A stretch of DNA of 64,000 nt from Mucilaginibacter cryoferens (GCF_014205845.1 NZ_JACHCR010000022.1:71490-135489); one strand, 5' to 3'; shown: positions 46,698-57,261, counted from the stretch's first letter. Notes: generated from the sequence alone by a model not told the origin. Translations and numbers: made by a program.

Positions 46698-46763
46698 TCC
46701 CCGTTTTATTATAGCCTTATAACAATCAAATACTTAACTGTTTTTATTAATTTGATTTTTAAT

Positions 46764-46787
46764 TAAAAAGGCGGTACAAGACCGCCC
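46764..46787 (-). terminator. Terminator upstream of the fasciclin gene, after the giant peptidase/propeller gene
   Basis: On the minus strand GGCGGT-cttgt-ACCGCC (46770-46786 region) is followed by TTTTTAATT. It ends the transcript of the gene at 46810. Confidence 0.8.
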
Positions 46788-46809
46788 AAAGATATTGCTT
46801 TTAATTTGA

Positions 46810-49800
46810 TTACCAGCCTGGTGTAAAGCCCAGCCCAAATACTGGTTTGGTAACATCGGTACGGTTAAAAGGCACTGCCAGGTACGGCTCCAGTACAAAT
46901 GCCCCAAATACATTTATCCTTAAAGAGATACCCGCGCTTAAAGCAGGTACCCTGCCATAAATATTGTTAAGTACAGGTTTGCCATCGGCGTCGGTCTGAG
47001 GATTTCCGTTGGCATCAAGAGCCGGTGTTTGCCCTAATACTGGTGGGTTTTTCTGAAAATATATATGATCGCCGGCGTTCCACGCTAAACCAGCATCAAA
47101 AAACAGGTTGAGATCGGTAAACAGGAATTTAGATTTGATCTGAGCCAGTTTTTCGGGACCGGTAAAGGGCAAGCGGGTTTCAAAGTTAAATACCGCCATC
47201 CGGCTGCCAGAGAGTTGATCGATATTGAAGCCGTTGCTTGCTTTTTTATTGTTGTTATAAAATGTTTGCCCTTCGTATCCACGAATGTAAAAAGGGTATC
47301 CAACATATAACGGGTATATTCCATTAGAGTCACCGAACCTGCCGTAGGCAAAGAGCCGCGCTGCAAAGGTAATTGGTTCTACACGCACGTATTTTCTTAA
47401 GTCGATTGTAGGTGAGAAAAATTTGTAGGTGCCAAAGTTGTATCCGGCCTCTAAGCGGTACCTAAAGCCGTTTAAGGGAGCGGTAACACCAAAAAAAGAA
47501 TTATCGCCAACCAATGCTGTAGAGAGCTGTACAAGCGAATATGATCGTAAATTGTAATTCAGTATGCTGGTTTCTTCGCTGTTAGGTATTTTGTTTTTAC
47601 TGCTCGAAATAGCGGTGGTATTAATGGTTGTGCTTTTATCAGAGTTAATTACCGTATCTAATCTATAAATAGTGCTGTAACGATCAACACGGTAATAGTT
47701 GTAGGATGCACCGGCACTTACCTCAAAACGATTTGTTTTATCTATAGGATAGGAGGTGAAAACCCTGGCAGCATCTTCAAAATTGCGAATGATATCTGTA
47801 TTTCGAGAAAGTACGGTCACATTTTTACCGTTCACATTTTGTTTAGGGTAAGTTTCGTTTTGCAAACCAAAAAGATAGGGGATATGCGAAATACCTGTTC
47901 CTAAGTTCCATCTGCCGGTTTGGTTTACGTAGGTTATCGCCGCCCCCGAATCGTATATTTGCCCGTTTACGGATGCCGCAGCAAAAATCTGGTTACGGCC
48001 TAATATATCACTAAATACTCCCTGGATACCGCTTGAAAGGCTTGTGCCATAGAAGCTGCTCACACCAACTCCAATACCACTGCCGGCCAAATAATCCAAT
48101 TTAAATTTGGGGCGATAGGGAATTTCCTTTATCGAGTCGGCAGGGATTTTTTTATAAGCCAGGAAGTTGCTGAGGTTGGAGTTGATCAGATCGACGCCTA
48201 CCGCGCGTGGGGGTGGCAGCATAGCCGCGCCAAAATCAACCGCCTGTGGTTGTAGTACAACCGGTTTAAATTCTGACGCTTTGGCATTATAAAGCGCATA
48301 TTTTTGGGCACGATAGTAAGAGTAAACAATATCATCGTGATTGGAAATACTTAAGGCTGGCGAAAACTCGGTAATACCACAAATGCCGGTAAACAAATCG
48401 GTCATTTGCTCAACCTGGCCGCTGCTAATGGTGTAACGATACATATTGCGGAAACCATCCCTGTTTGATAAGAAATAGATCTGCGTACCATCTGACGAGT
48501 ATTGCGGATTTAAATTATTGGCCCCGTTAAAAATGTTGATGTCGGTAATTTTTCCGGTAGCCAGGTCAAGCTCGGCCAGGTTAAAGGTGATGGCCTGCTC
48601 CAATGACTGATCGTAAGTTGACCTGTCACTTGAAAAAAGTATTTTTTTTCCGTCTCTGGAGTACGTTGGCTGATAATCGGTGTATTTATCGTTGGTAAGC
48701 TGTGTGATCTTTTTGGTGTCGAAGTTGTAGGAGTACAGATCGCTCTGACCTTCCGAAAGCCCGGTAAAAACAATGTCCTTACCATTTGGCGACCACGACA
48801 GGTTGCTAAACTGCTCGGCCTTTTCCATCGAGATATTGTTGAGTATGCTGCCGCTATTTACATCAACCACTTCCAGCCGGTTACGGCCTCTGCTAAACAC
48901 GCTAAAGGCAAAACGCTTACTATCTGGCGACCATGCACCTGCCGATTCTATAAAGTTAAATTCGTCAATATGGGTATTGGACACTTTACTGGTGAGCTTT
49001 CGCAAAATCTTGCCCGTTCGGGCATCAGCCAGGTAAAGATCTATGCTAAACAAACTTTTGGCCGATAAAAATGCCAGGTATTTACCATCGGGGCTAACGG
49101 CCGGGGCAACAACAAGGTCGCCGCCATTGTCTTTATCAATCAATTTTAAACCCACTGGCTTTTGCACCGTATCTTTCAAAAATGGCTTATATGTGCTTTC
49201 AATAGAGGTTTTCCAAAGTCGCGAAAGTGTTTTATCATCATAGCCAAACGTGCGCCTTATACCATATGCCAGGCCGTACCGGGCTGTGTTTTTAAAGAAA
49301 GGCACAATCACCGTATCTCCATAGGTAGATCCTAAAAACGACCAGAACGCCTCCCCATAACGATAGGGGAAGTATTTGTTGCTTTCTGTAAGATCGCGTA
49401 CCGTTGGAATATCATGATTAAGGTAGGCATCGCGCATCCACATGGCAGTGTACGAATCTTTTTTACCTAACGACAAGTATTCGGCCATACCCTCTATCAT
49501 CCAGAGCGGAATGTTGTTGATGTTTTCAAAGTTATCGTTCTCGTTACCCAGCAAGGCATGATATTGAAACGCGTGTACCAACTCGTGGCCTATAACGTGG
49601 CGTGTCATTTGGTTAGTTTCCATCACCGGCATTACCACCCGATTTTTTAAACCTTCGGTAATACCACCTGTACCTACACCAATTTCGCCATCAATGGCGG
49701 TAGTTTGCTGAAAATCGGGATGGTTGGCGTACAGGATTATTGGATTTGGTTTTTTAAACGTATCCTTAAAAACCTGTTGGTGCAGGGTATACCACAATTC

Positions 49801-50025
49801 GCTTTCCTGGGCAAAGCGTTTAATCATGCTATCGTTTTTGATGTAATAGTAGATCTCGAAATGCGGGGTTTTATAAACTTTAAACTTGAGGTTTTTGTAT
49901 CGTACTTTATTTTGGCCAAAATACTGGGCTTTTGCATTGTTGCTGATGAGCAGCGAACTGATAAGGCAGGTAAGTATAAAGGTTAACTTTTTAGCTTTGG
50001 TTAATAATGAGTAGTTTTTATTCAT
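46810..50025 (-). CDS. Three-part secreted protein: gluzincin peptidase, TolB-like propeller, outer-membrane barrel
   Basis: 1071 aa with a signal peptide. Residues ~45-290 form a metallopeptidase domain with HELVH at 147-151 and a candidate third ligand in IEGMAEYLS (Glu178). Residues ~290-600 carry WD40/TolB-like blades (VSPDGKYLAFLS, WSPDSKRFAF, WSPNGKDIVF, YSRDGKKILFSSD, YSSDGTQIYFLSNRDG). The final ~400 residues have alternating strands and PFYIRGYEGQTFYNN, ending in GLGFTPGW with the terminal aromatic typical of an outer-membrane barrel. It should sit in the outer membrane with the peptidase exposed. Substrate is unknown. Confidence 0.85.
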   Translation of the reverse strand: MNKNYSLLTKAKKLTFILTCLISSLLISNNAKAQYFGQNKVRYKNLKFKVYKTPHFEIYYYIKNDSMIKRFAQESELWYTLHQQVFKDTFKKPNPIILYANHPDFQQTTAIDGEIGVGTGGITEGLKNRVVMPVMETNQMTRHVIGHELVHAFQYHALLGNENDNFENINNIPLWMIEGMAEYLSLGKKDSYTAMWMRDAYLNHDIPTVRDLTESNKYFPYRYGEAFWSFLGSTYGDTVIVPFFKNTARYGLAYGIRRTFGYDDKTLSRLWKTSIESTYKPFLKDTVQKPVGLKLIDKDNGGDLVVAPAVSPDGKYLAFLSAKSLFSIDLYLADARTGKILRKLTSKVSNTHIDEFNFIESAGAWSPDSKRFAFSVFSRGRNRLEVVDVNSGSILNNISMEKAEQFSNLSWSPNGKDIVFTGLSEGQSDLYSYNFDTKKITQLTNDKYTDYQPTYSRDGKKILFSSDRSTYDQSLEQAITFNLAELDLATGKITDINIFNGANNLNPQYSSDGTQIYFLSNRDGFRNMYRYTISSGQVEQMTDLFTGICGITEFSPALSISNHDDIVYSYYRAQKYALYNAKASEFKPVVLQPQAVDFGAAMLPPPRAVGVDLINSNLSNFLAYKKIPADSIKEIPYRPKFKLDYLAGSGIGVGVSSFYGTSLSSGIQGVFSDILGRNQIFAAASVNGQIYDSGAAITYVNQTGRWNLGTGISHIPYLFGLQNETYPKQNVNGKNVTVLSRNTDIIRNFEDAARVFTSYPIDKTNRFEVSAGASYNYYRVDRYSTIYRLDTVINSDKSTTINTTAISSSKNKIPNSEETSILNYNLRSYSLVQLSTALVGDNSFFGVTAPLNGFRYRLEAGYNFGTYKFFSPTIDLRKYVRVEPITFAARLFAYGRFGDSNGIYPLYVGYPFYIRGYEGQTFYNNNKKASNGFNIDQLSGSRMAVFNFETRLPFTGPEKLAQIKSKFLFTDLNLFFDAGLAWNAGDHIYFQKNPPVLGQTPALDANGNPQTDADGKPVLNNIYGRVPALSAGISLRINVFGAFVLEPYLAVPFNRTDVTKPVFGLGFTPGW

Positions 50026-50061
50026 AATTTAACTAAATAGATAGGGCTAATTTAATGAATA

Positions 50062-50087
50062 ATCGGCAGGCTATAGGGCCTGCCGAT
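50062..50087 (-). terminator. Stem-loop after PBP1A gene
   Basis: A perfect 10-bp stem joins 50062-50071 (ATCGGCAGGC) to 50078-50087, with a six-base loop. The T-rich tract downstream on the minus strand is weak, so termination efficiency is uncertain. Confidence 0.65.
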
Positions 50088-50133
50088 CAATATTTAAAAA
50101 CTTATACATCCACGCTTTACTCCTAAAGCTCCG

Positions 50134-52464
50134 CTACTTTTGATTAGCAGGGGTAGTTTCCGGATTTTCGGGCGCTGTAGTAGCCGGCACAGGTATTACG
50201 TTGGTAGTATCAATAGGGTTGCTTGTGCTATCAACAGCCGTGGTATCGGCAGCAATGTGCGGCGATGGGCATTGGTAGTTTTTGGTGATCTTACTCCATG
50301 GTTTGGGGAACGGGCCATAGGTATAACCCGATTTTGGATCGGCATAAACCTTTTCCATAAAACGGGCGAAAATAGGCAGGGCGGTATGTGATCCTTCGCC
50401 GGTTTCTGACGAGGTAAAGTGCACGCTGCGGTCGTCGGCACCAACCCACACCCCGGTAACCAGATCTTTGGTGATACCCATATACCAGCCGTCAACATAA
50501 TCTGATGATGTACCTGTTTTACCACCTATCTGGTTGTCTTTTTTCCAAAGGCCGGGGTATTCCCAAAGTGCCTGTGAGGTACCACCCGGTTCTTCCATAC
50601 CACCACGGAACATGTAGAGCATTAGCCAGGCGGTTTCTTCACTTAATACCTTCTCCTGTTTCAATTCAAACTCATCTAAAACGTTGCCCTGCTGGTCGGT
50701 TATTTTGGTAACCAATAAAGGATCGATCTTTTGGCCTTTGTTAAGGAAGGTGCTATAAGCCCTTACCATTTCATAAACCGAAACATCGTTTGATCCTAAT
50801 GATACCGAAGGGACAGATTTTAGCGGGCTTTCGATACCACATTTGTGGGCGTATTGTACAATTTTATCCCAACCCACTTTTTCGGTAAGCTGCGCGGTTA
50901 TAGAGTTTACAGATTTACCCATGGCCCAGCGTAACGACATTTCCTGGTACGAGAAATGGAAATCGGCGTTGTTGGGTTGCCAAACTTCGTCTTTACCATT
51001 ATCCTTATATTTAATGGTTACCGGCTTATCGGTAAACTTATCGCAAGGGGTATAGCCATTATCAAGCGCGGTTAGGTAAGCAAACGGCTTAAATGTAGAG
51101 CCTGCCTGCCTGCGCGATTGGTTTACGTGATCGTAATTGAAAAAGCGATGGTCGATGCCGCCTATCCAAACTTTTATTTTACCTGTTGATGGCTCCAGGG
51201 TCATCATGCCGGTATTTAAAATTTTGGCATAGTATTTTATCGAGTCGATGGTAGAGAATGTGGTATCCTGTTCGCCATTCCAGGTAAAAACGGTCATCCG
51301 TTTTTTGGTTTTAAAATAGTCATTGATCTTTACCGTATCGCCGCCATATTTTTTATCGAGCAATTTGTAAATGGGCAGTTTTTGCTCGTTTTTAAGAATG
51401 AAATCTTTTATCTCTACGCCCTTCGAATCGCGCCATGGGTTTTTATTGCCCCATAGGTTATAAAAACGCTTTTGCAGCATCTTCATTTTTTCGGTAACTG
51501 CCTCTTCGGCATATTGTTGCATGTGCGAATCGATGGTTGTATAGATCTTTAAACCATCCTCATAAAGGTTGTAGTCGTTTTGTTTAAGCCATTTGTCGAG
51601 CCATTTCTCTACCGCCCTACGCAGGTACGAGTCGCCATGCGAATCTTCTTCCACATAACTTAAATCGAGCTTTATTGGCGTTTTAATGCTTGCGGTATAC
51701 TCATCTTTGGTAATATAGCCATACTTTTCCATCTGGCTTAGTACCGTATTTCTACGGTCGGTAGCCCGCTCGGGGTTACGGATGGGGTTATAGTTAGATG
51801 TAGCCTTAAGCATACCTATCAATAAAGCAGCTTCGGAGGCGTTAACTTTATCGGGTTGTTTGTTGAAGTATTTTAACGATGCGGTTTTAATGCCATAGGT
51901 ATTATTGCCAAAAGGAACGGTATTAAAATAAAGCTCCAAAATTTGCTGCTTAGTGTAAACATGCTCTATTTTAAAAGCGGTAAGCCATTCTTTACACTTA
52001 TAAACTATAGTACTTATGCCTGGTACATGCCTGATGATGCCCTGCGATTTACGTTTACGGGTTTCAAAAAGGTTTTTGGCCAGCTGCTGGGTAATGGTAC
52101 TTGCCCCGCGGCGGTCGCCTTTCGCGGTAGAAAGCATACTGGTAAAAAACGAGTAAAAATCCACTCCATTGTGGCTGTAAAACCTTACATCTTCGGTAGA
52201 TATGAGTGCATTTACCAGATTAGGAGAAATGTGTTTCAGATCAACCGGCGAGCGGTTCTCTTTGTAGTATTGACCTATGAGCTTACCATCGGCAGTAAAA
52301 ACTTCAGATCCGACGGACATTACAGGGTTTTTAATATCCTGCATGTCAGGCGAGTAGCCCGATAGCCATAGGAAGTTTAGCTCGATAGAGCAAAAAAAGA
52401 TGATAATGAAGTATATAAAAATGGCTATGAACCTCAGAAATCGGTTGCGTATTCGTCTGAACAT
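50134..52464 (-). CDS. Class A penicillin-binding protein (PBP1A-like)
   Basis: 776 aa bifunctional peptidoglycan synthase. An N-terminal membrane anchor (10-36) is followed by the GT51 transglycosylase with catalytic Glu91 (STEDVRFYSHNG) and GASTITQQLAKNLF. The transpeptidase has SxxK at Ser456-Lys459 (GSTFK), SxN at 518-520 and KTGTS at 649-653. The Thr/Pro-rich tail (IDTTNVIPVPATTAPENPE) is probably disordered. All catalytic residues are kept. It faces the divergent PPK2 gene across a 285-bp AT-rich region in which I find no defined site. Confidence 0.94.
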   Translation of the reverse strand: MFRRIRNRFLRFIAIFIYFIIIFFCSIELNFLWLSGYSPDMQDIKNPVMSVGSEVFTADGKLIGQYYKENRSPVDLKHISPNLVNALISTEDVRFYSHNGVDFYSFFTSMLSTAKGDRRGASTITQQLAKNLFETRKRKSQGIIRHVPGISTIVYKCKEWLTAFKIEHVYTKQQILELYFNTVPFGNNTYGIKTASLKYFNKQPDKVNASEAALLIGMLKATSNYNPIRNPERATDRRNTVLSQMEKYGYITKDEYTASIKTPIKLDLSYVEEDSHGDSYLRRAVEKWLDKWLKQNDYNLYEDGLKIYTTIDSHMQQYAEEAVTEKMKMLQKRFYNLWGNKNPWRDSKGVEIKDFILKNEQKLPIYKLLDKKYGGDTVKINDYFKTKKRMTVFTWNGEQDTTFSTIDSIKYYAKILNTGMMTLEPSTGKIKVWIGGIDHRFFNYDHVNQSRRQAGSTFKPFAYLTALDNGYTPCDKFTDKPVTIKYKDNGKDEVWQPNNADFHFSYQEMSLRWAMGKSVNSITAQLTEKVGWDKIVQYAHKCGIESPLKSVPSVSLGSNDVSVYEMVRAYSTFLNKGQKIDPLLVTKITDQQGNVLDEFELKQEKVLSEETAWLMLYMFRGGMEEPGGTSQALWEYPGLWKKDNQIGGKTGTSSDYVDGWYMGITKDLVTGVWVGADDRSVHFTSSETGEGSHTALPIFARFMEKVYADPKSGYTYGPFPKPWSKITKNYQCPSPHIAADTTAVDSTSNPIDTTNVIPVPATTAPENPETTPANQK

Positions 52465-52749
52465 TGGGTAAAGATGTAAAATTATGGCGCTAAATCATAG
52501 CGCAAAACAATTATTAATATATGTAGTTTACATAAAAGTTAACGGTAAGCCTACACCATTTGTTTTTATTTGGTATAACACCCAAAAATCTCTGCTAATT
52601 ATTAATTTATTGCTGCCCCCAGCCAGTAAATTATATATAGAATTGAATAGCGGTGCGGCAATATCGGCTTTAAAATAAACAAGCAAATAAACAACGCAAT
52701 TTTAACATCTAAATTTTATGTTAACAAAGCGCAACGCAAATTTTTTATC

Positions 52750-53628
52750 ATGGGTAACATTACTAATCAATTTCGGGTTACTAAAGGCAAAGATTTTACG
52801 CTTGGGGCATATGACCCGGGTTATGCCGATGGTTTTAAAAAAGATGACTCCAAAGAGCTGTTGGAAAAACTGATAGCCGAAACCTTTGATTTGCAGACAG
52901 AACTTTATGCCGCTAATAAGTATGCCTTGCTCATTATTTTCCAGGCGATGGATGCTGCCGGGAAAGACAGTGCTATAGCACATACATTATCGGGCTTAAA
53001 CCCGCAGGGCTGCCAGGTTTACAGCTTTAAACAGCCAAGTACCGAAGATTATGAGCACGATTTTTTATGGCGGCATTACCGCTCGCTGCCCGAAAGGGGG
53101 CGGATAGGTATTCATAACCGGTCGCATTACGAAAATGTGCTGATAACAAAAGTTCATCCCGATATTTTACTGAACGAACATTTGCCGGGAATAACCGATG
53201 TTAAAAACATCGATCCAAAGTTTTGGCATAACCGTTATCAAAGCATTCGTGCATTTGAAAAACATTTGACCGATAATGGTACCGTCATCATCAAATTTTT
53301 CCTCCATGTATCTAAACATGAGCAAAAGGAACGCTTTTTAAAACGGATAGATGATCCAAAAAAGAATTGGAAGTTTTCGGCAGCCGATATTGAGGAACGA
53401 AAAAGATGGGGCGATTACATGGAGGCTTATGAAAAGGCCATCAAAGAAACGGCAACCAAAGATTGCCCCTGGTATGTTATCCCCGCCGACAAAAAATGGT
53501 TTACACGGATAGCTATTTCGACTGTTATTTTAGAAACTCTGAGAGGGTTGAAGCTGAAGTATCCGGTATTGGTTAAAGAAGAGAAGGATAAACTGGATGA
53601 CGCTAAGAAGTTGCTGGAGCAGGAATAA
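52750..53628 (+). CDS. Polyphosphate kinase 2 family protein
   Basis: 292 aa. The Walker A-like loop is IFQAMDAAGKDS (65-74), Walker B-like VIIKFFLHVSKHEQ, and the lid RSLPERGRIGIHNRSHYENVL with the nucleotide-binding arginines. PPK2 enzymes transfer phosphate between polyphosphate and nucleotides (ADP or AMP phosphorylation). Length ~290 fits class I or III members; I cannot assign the class from sequence alone. It stands as a single gene with a hairpin downstream. Confidence 0.92.
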   Translation: MGNITNQFRVTKGKDFTLGAYDPGYADGFKKDDSKELLEKLIAETFDLQTELYAANKYALLIIFQAMDAAGKDSAIAHTLSGLNPQGCQVYSFKQPSTEDYEHDFLWRHYRSLPERGRIGIHNRSHYENVLITKVHPDILLNEHLPGITDVKNIDPKFWHNRYQSIRAFEKHLTDNGTVIIKFFLHVSKHEQKERFLKRIDDPKKNWKFSAADIEERKRWGDYMEAYEKAIKETATKDCPWYVIPADKKWFTRIAISTVILETLRGLKLKYPVLVKEEKDKLDDAKKLLEQE

Positions 53629-53737
53629 GTAAAAAGTTGGATTTTTGAGTTGTAGATACAAGGTATTGATCTATACCCGCTACATGCTGTAGCCGCCAAA
53701 CTTAGGTACCTGATTTATAACTCAATACCTGTTCGAT

Positions 53738-53777
53738 AAGTTGTTTTATAACTATTTTTTCGGTTATAAAACAACTT
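53738..53777. terminator. Bidirectional terminator between PPK2 and DUF4870-like genes
   Basis: A perfect stem of at least 14 bp joins 53739-53752 (AGTTGTTTTATAAC) to 53763-53776 across a 10-base loop. It is A/T-rich and lies between convergent genes, with possible T-tails on both strands. Confidence 0.75.
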
Positions 53778-53789
53778 TATAAGGCAATA

Positions 53790-54143
53790 TTAAATTCCCG
53801 AAAATATAGATTGAGCAGGTTCGCCAATAAATGGTATCGGTTTTCTTTCGGCTTGTAAAGCACCGAGCAAGCCAAGTACCCACATAATAAAAAGGGCCAC
53901 TCGTATAACCCAAAGTATGGTTAAACCAAACGATACTCCAGCCGAAAATAAAACAGCTCCCGCGGCATAAGAAACTACTATAGAGATGAGGTGAAATAGC
54001 AGGGTTTGCCTAAGCTGATAACTTGCCAGACCTGTTTTTTTATTTTGATAAAGCGCAAAATAAGCTATAAGCCAGCCTACGATAGTAAAATAGCTAACGA
54101 TGCCCGCAATTTTGTTATCGTCTTGTGATGAAAAGTTGTCCAT
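53790..54143 (-). CDS. DUF4870-like small membrane protein
   Basis: 117 aa with three to four hydrophobic segments (VSYFTIVGWLIAYFALY, FHLISIVVSYAAGAVLFSAG, ILWVIRVALFIMWVLGLLGAL). DNKIAGIVSYF and YQLRQTLLFHL match the DUF4870/Tic20-like layout. Function is unknown. Monocistronic by position, between a convergent hairpin and the GH92 gene end. Confidence 0.75.
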   Translation of the reverse strand: MDNFSSQDDNKIAGIVSYFTIVGWLIAYFALYQNKKTGLASYQLRQTLLFHLISIVVSYAAGAVLFSAGVSFGLTILWVIRVALFIMWVLGLLGALQAERKPIPFIGEPAQSIFSGI

Positions 54144-54222
54144 GTGATGTAGGTGAATTTAACTGGTGAATAATTATTAAAGCTAACTATATTAATTGTC
54201 AAATGTTTGCCTCTGCATTCAA

Positions 54223-57200
54223 TTATTCCACGGTTATCTCATCGGCAAAAATATACGATTGATTTCCTTTATTCTCGTGCCAATCCGGAAGGGGGCCGTA
54301 TTGTTTGGCTATCAGTTTTATGTAGCGGGTGCGGATATTTAGGGGCGCTATAAACTCCTGTGTTTGAGGTTTGGCATCTTTAATATCTACTTTGGTATTA
54401 ACGGTTGCTGCCAGTTTGTAGTTTTTGCCATCGTCAGATACCCAGTACTGCACGTATTTAGGGAAAACTATCCAGGCATTACTATCTTGTAGTGTGCCAA
54501 TGCCTATCTGTTTAACGGGCTTAACGGTTCCTAAATCAATAATCGCAATCAGGTCGCGACCCTGGAAGCCCTGCCAGTTGCCAACATGCCAGTTGGCGGT
54601 GCCCCGGATTCCATTAATAAGCGATTCATCACCTTTATCGGCATAGTTGGGGAGGTATTTATTGGTAAGGGTTAATTTAATATCGTCTCTCAGTTTAATA
54701 AAACTGGCCTCATCTACAAAGCTGCTTTTATCTTTAATAATGGCTATGGCCTTAATGGTTGTGTTAGCTGCAATAGGAATTGGCTGGCTATACAAGGCAG
54801 AGCCGGAAGTAGGGGTTGAGCCATCTAAAGTATAATAGATCTTCGCATCGGCATCAGCGCTTTTTATTTGTATGCTGATGGGGTTTTTAAATGATTTAGC
54901 TGGCGCTATGATATATGGGTTTGCTACTATGAGGTTGTCGATGATTTTTGAGGTTGGTCTCTCTAAATCCTGTACAAACATTTTGTTGGCCAGTTTACCT
55001 GCAAATACTTCAAATTCGCTGCCATTGGCTATATCATCAAAGTTGAGGTACAGCTTGTTGTAGGTTTTTTTTGCCAGACTCATGCCTTGCAGGTAAATAT
55101 TGCCTTTACCTATGCTGGCACCCGTGTTAATGATGGTGAACTGCTTGCCGTTTTCTAAGTTGATCACTGCTTTATCAAATTGCGGTACCCCAATCTGAAA
55201 CTGTTGTTGTCCCGGCGCAATATTGTAGATGCCCAATGAACTCATCACATACCAGGCCGACATTTGACCGCAGTCTTCGTTACCTGCCAATCCATCGGGT
55301 TTATTGCTGTATTCTTCGTGCAATATCCTGTCTATATAAAACTGGGTTTTCTCTGGCGATTCGGTAAAATTATAGAGGTAAGCCATGTGGTGACTGGGCT
55401 CGTTACCATGCGCATATTGGCCTATCAGCCCGGCAACATCGGGGATATCACTACCCGTAAGTTTCGATTCGGTAGTAAATAATTCGTCCAGTTTAGCTTC
55501 AAATGCTTCCTTGCCACCCATTCTGGCTATTAAACTCTCCACATCCTGCGGAACAAGAAAAGAATATTGCCAGGAGTTGCCTTCGGTATAGTTACCGTTG
55601 ATCTCGGTAGGATCGAAGGGGTTGAGCCAGCCGCCATTGCTTCGGGCCTGCATAAAGCCGTTTTGATTATTGTAAACGTTTTTCCAGTACTGGGCACGCT
55701 GTATGTATTGGGTATATTCCTGTGGTTTATCCAGCATTTTTGCCATTTGGGCAATACACCAATCGTCGTAGGCATATTCTAAAGTTTTAGATACCGATGC
55801 GTCTTCGAGATCTGACAACACCGCGCCGTTTTTACGATAAATATCCAGCCCAAACTGGTTACGGTTTACGGCGGCTTTCATGGCTGTAAATGCTTTTTCG
55901 GCATCAAAATCGCGGATGCCTTTAGCATAAGCGTCAACGATAACCGGGATGGAATGATTCCCTGTCATACAATAGGTTTCGGTACTTGCCAGCGGCCATA
56001 TAGGCAATAAACCTCCCTCATCGTACATGGCTAAAAATGATTTAACAAAATCAAGGGTTCGTTTCCTGTCGATAAGGTTAAGCAAAGGATTTTCGGCGCG
56101 GTAAGTATCCCACAGAGAAAAAACGGTATAATAGTTAAATCCTTGCGCCTTATGTACCTGTTGATCTAAGCCGCGGTATTGCCCATCTACATCATTATAA
56201 ATGTTTGGGGCAAGCATGCTATGGTACAGGGATGTATAGAATATAGTTTGCTTAATGCCCGCGTAATCAATAGCCTTTGGCCTTTTACCTGCCTGAGCCC
56301 GGCGGCCGGTATTACCATCGCCGCTTAACTCCGATTGTTGTGATGAGGATGGGCCGCCGCCTTCAACCTGGATCTTATTCAATTCGGTATTCCAGGTTGC
56401 CCTGGCCGCTTTCTGGATTCTTTTAAAATCGAAATCAGGGGCTTCGGTATCCAGGTTTTTTAGGGCGCCTTCGGCACTCACCGCCGAGATACCTACTTTG
56501 GAGATCACCTCGCCGGGGTTATCAAATTGGATATACATTTTGATGTTTTTACCCTCCAGTTTGTTTTTGCCCTCTTGCACCTTATCGTTATCTGCAATGC
56601 CAAACGTTTTAAATGGTTTGGAAAATTTGGCGTAAAAATATACCTGCTGATTATTAGCCCATGATTTTGATTTGCGGTAACCACGAATCTCATGATCGTT
56701 AACCATTTCAATCCACGAATCCAGCACCTCGTCGCGGTGTTGCAGGTCAATAATGATATTAGCTTTTTCGGTATTGGGATACTCATAGCGATGGATACCC
56801 ACCCGTGTTGTGGCGGTAAGCTCTACGCCAATGTTATATTTATCCAACAGTGTTTTATAATATCCGGGAGATGCTATCTCATTTTTCTTTTTAAATCCCG
56901 AACGGTATTGTGTGTTTTTAAATTGAGGCTCGCCCGTGGTGGGCATAAATAATATGTCACAGTAATCGGCAATGCCGGTACCGCTTAAATGGGTGTGCGA
57001 AAAGCCATAGACTACGGTATCTGTATAATGATAACCCGAGCAGCCGTCCCATCCTTCCAAACGGGTATCCGGACTAAGCTGTACCATGCCAAAGGGCATA
57101 ACTGCGCCGGGGTAGGTATGCCCATGCCCGCCGGTACCAATAAATGGATTAACCAGTTGGGCGTAATCTTTAATTTTTATTTTTTGTGCCGATGATACCT

Positions 57201-57261
57201 GGGTGGAAAGAAGTAGTGCAGCCGAAAATAAACTGCATATAAGTGTGCGCGGGGCTGGCAT
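54223..57261 (-). CDS. GH92 alpha-mannosidase-type glycoside hydrolase, secreted
   Basis: 1012 aa with a signal peptide ending SSAQ. GH92 signature blocks are VNPFIGTGGHGHTYPGAVMPFGMVQLSPDT, split over residues ~36-65, FSHTHLSGTGIADYCDILFMP, WDTYRAENPLLNLID, and GNEDCGQMSAWYVMSSLG with the catalytic acidic residues. A chitobiase/hexosaminidase C-terminal-like domain (ADAKIYYTLDGSTPTSG, about 790-860) and a discoidin-like domain (about 880-1010) follow. GH92 enzymes are Ca-dependent exo-alpha-mannosidases acting on N-glycan or yeast-type mannans. An odd Ser/Gly/Arg-rich insert (GGPSSSQQSELSGDGNTGRR) sits near 300-325. Confidence 0.93.
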   Translation of the reverse strand: MPAPRTLICSLFSAALLLSTQVSSAQKIKIKDYAQLVNPFIGTGGHGHTYPGAVMPFGMVQLSPDTRLEGWDGCSGYHYTDTVVYGFSHTHLSGTGIADYCDILFMPTTGEPQFKNTQYRSGFKKKNEIASPGYYKTLLDKYNIGVELTATTRVGIHRYEYPNTEKANIIIDLQHRDEVLDSWIEMVNDHEIRGYRKSKSWANNQQVYFYAKFSKPFKTFGIADNDKVQEGKNKLEGKNIKMYIQFDNPGEVISKVGISAVSAEGALKNLDTEAPDFDFKRIQKAARATWNTELNKIQVEGGGPSSSQQSELSGDGNTGRRAQAGKRPKAIDYAGIKQTIFYTSLYHSMLAPNIYNDVDGQYRGLDQQVHKAQGFNYYTVFSLWDTYRAENPLLNLIDRKRTLDFVKSFLAMYDEGGLLPIWPLASTETYCMTGNHSIPVIVDAYAKGIRDFDAEKAFTAMKAAVNRNQFGLDIYRKNGAVLSDLEDASVSKTLEYAYDDWCIAQMAKMLDKPQEYTQYIQRAQYWKNVYNNQNGFMQARSNGGWLNPFDPTEINGNYTEGNSWQYSFLVPQDVESLIARMGGKEAFEAKLDELFTTESKLTGSDIPDVAGLIGQYAHGNEPSHHMAYLYNFTESPEKTQFYIDRILHEEYSNKPDGLAGNEDCGQMSAWYVMSSLGIYNIAPGQQQFQIGVPQFDKAVINLENGKQFTIINTGASIGKGNIYLQGMSLAKKTYNKLYLNFDDIANGSEFEVFAGKLANKMFVQDLERPTSKIIDNLIVANPYIIAPAKSFKNPISIQIKSADADAKIYYTLDGSTPTSGSALYSQPIPIAANTTIKAIAIIKDKSSFVDEASFIKLRDDIKLTLTNKYLPNYADKGDESLINGIRGTANWHVGNWQGFQGRDLIAIIDLGTVKPVKQIGIGTLQDSNAWIVFPKYVQYWVSDDGKNYKLAATVNTKVDIKDAKPQTQEFIAPLNIRTRYIKLIAKQYGPLPDWHENKGNQSYIFADEITVE

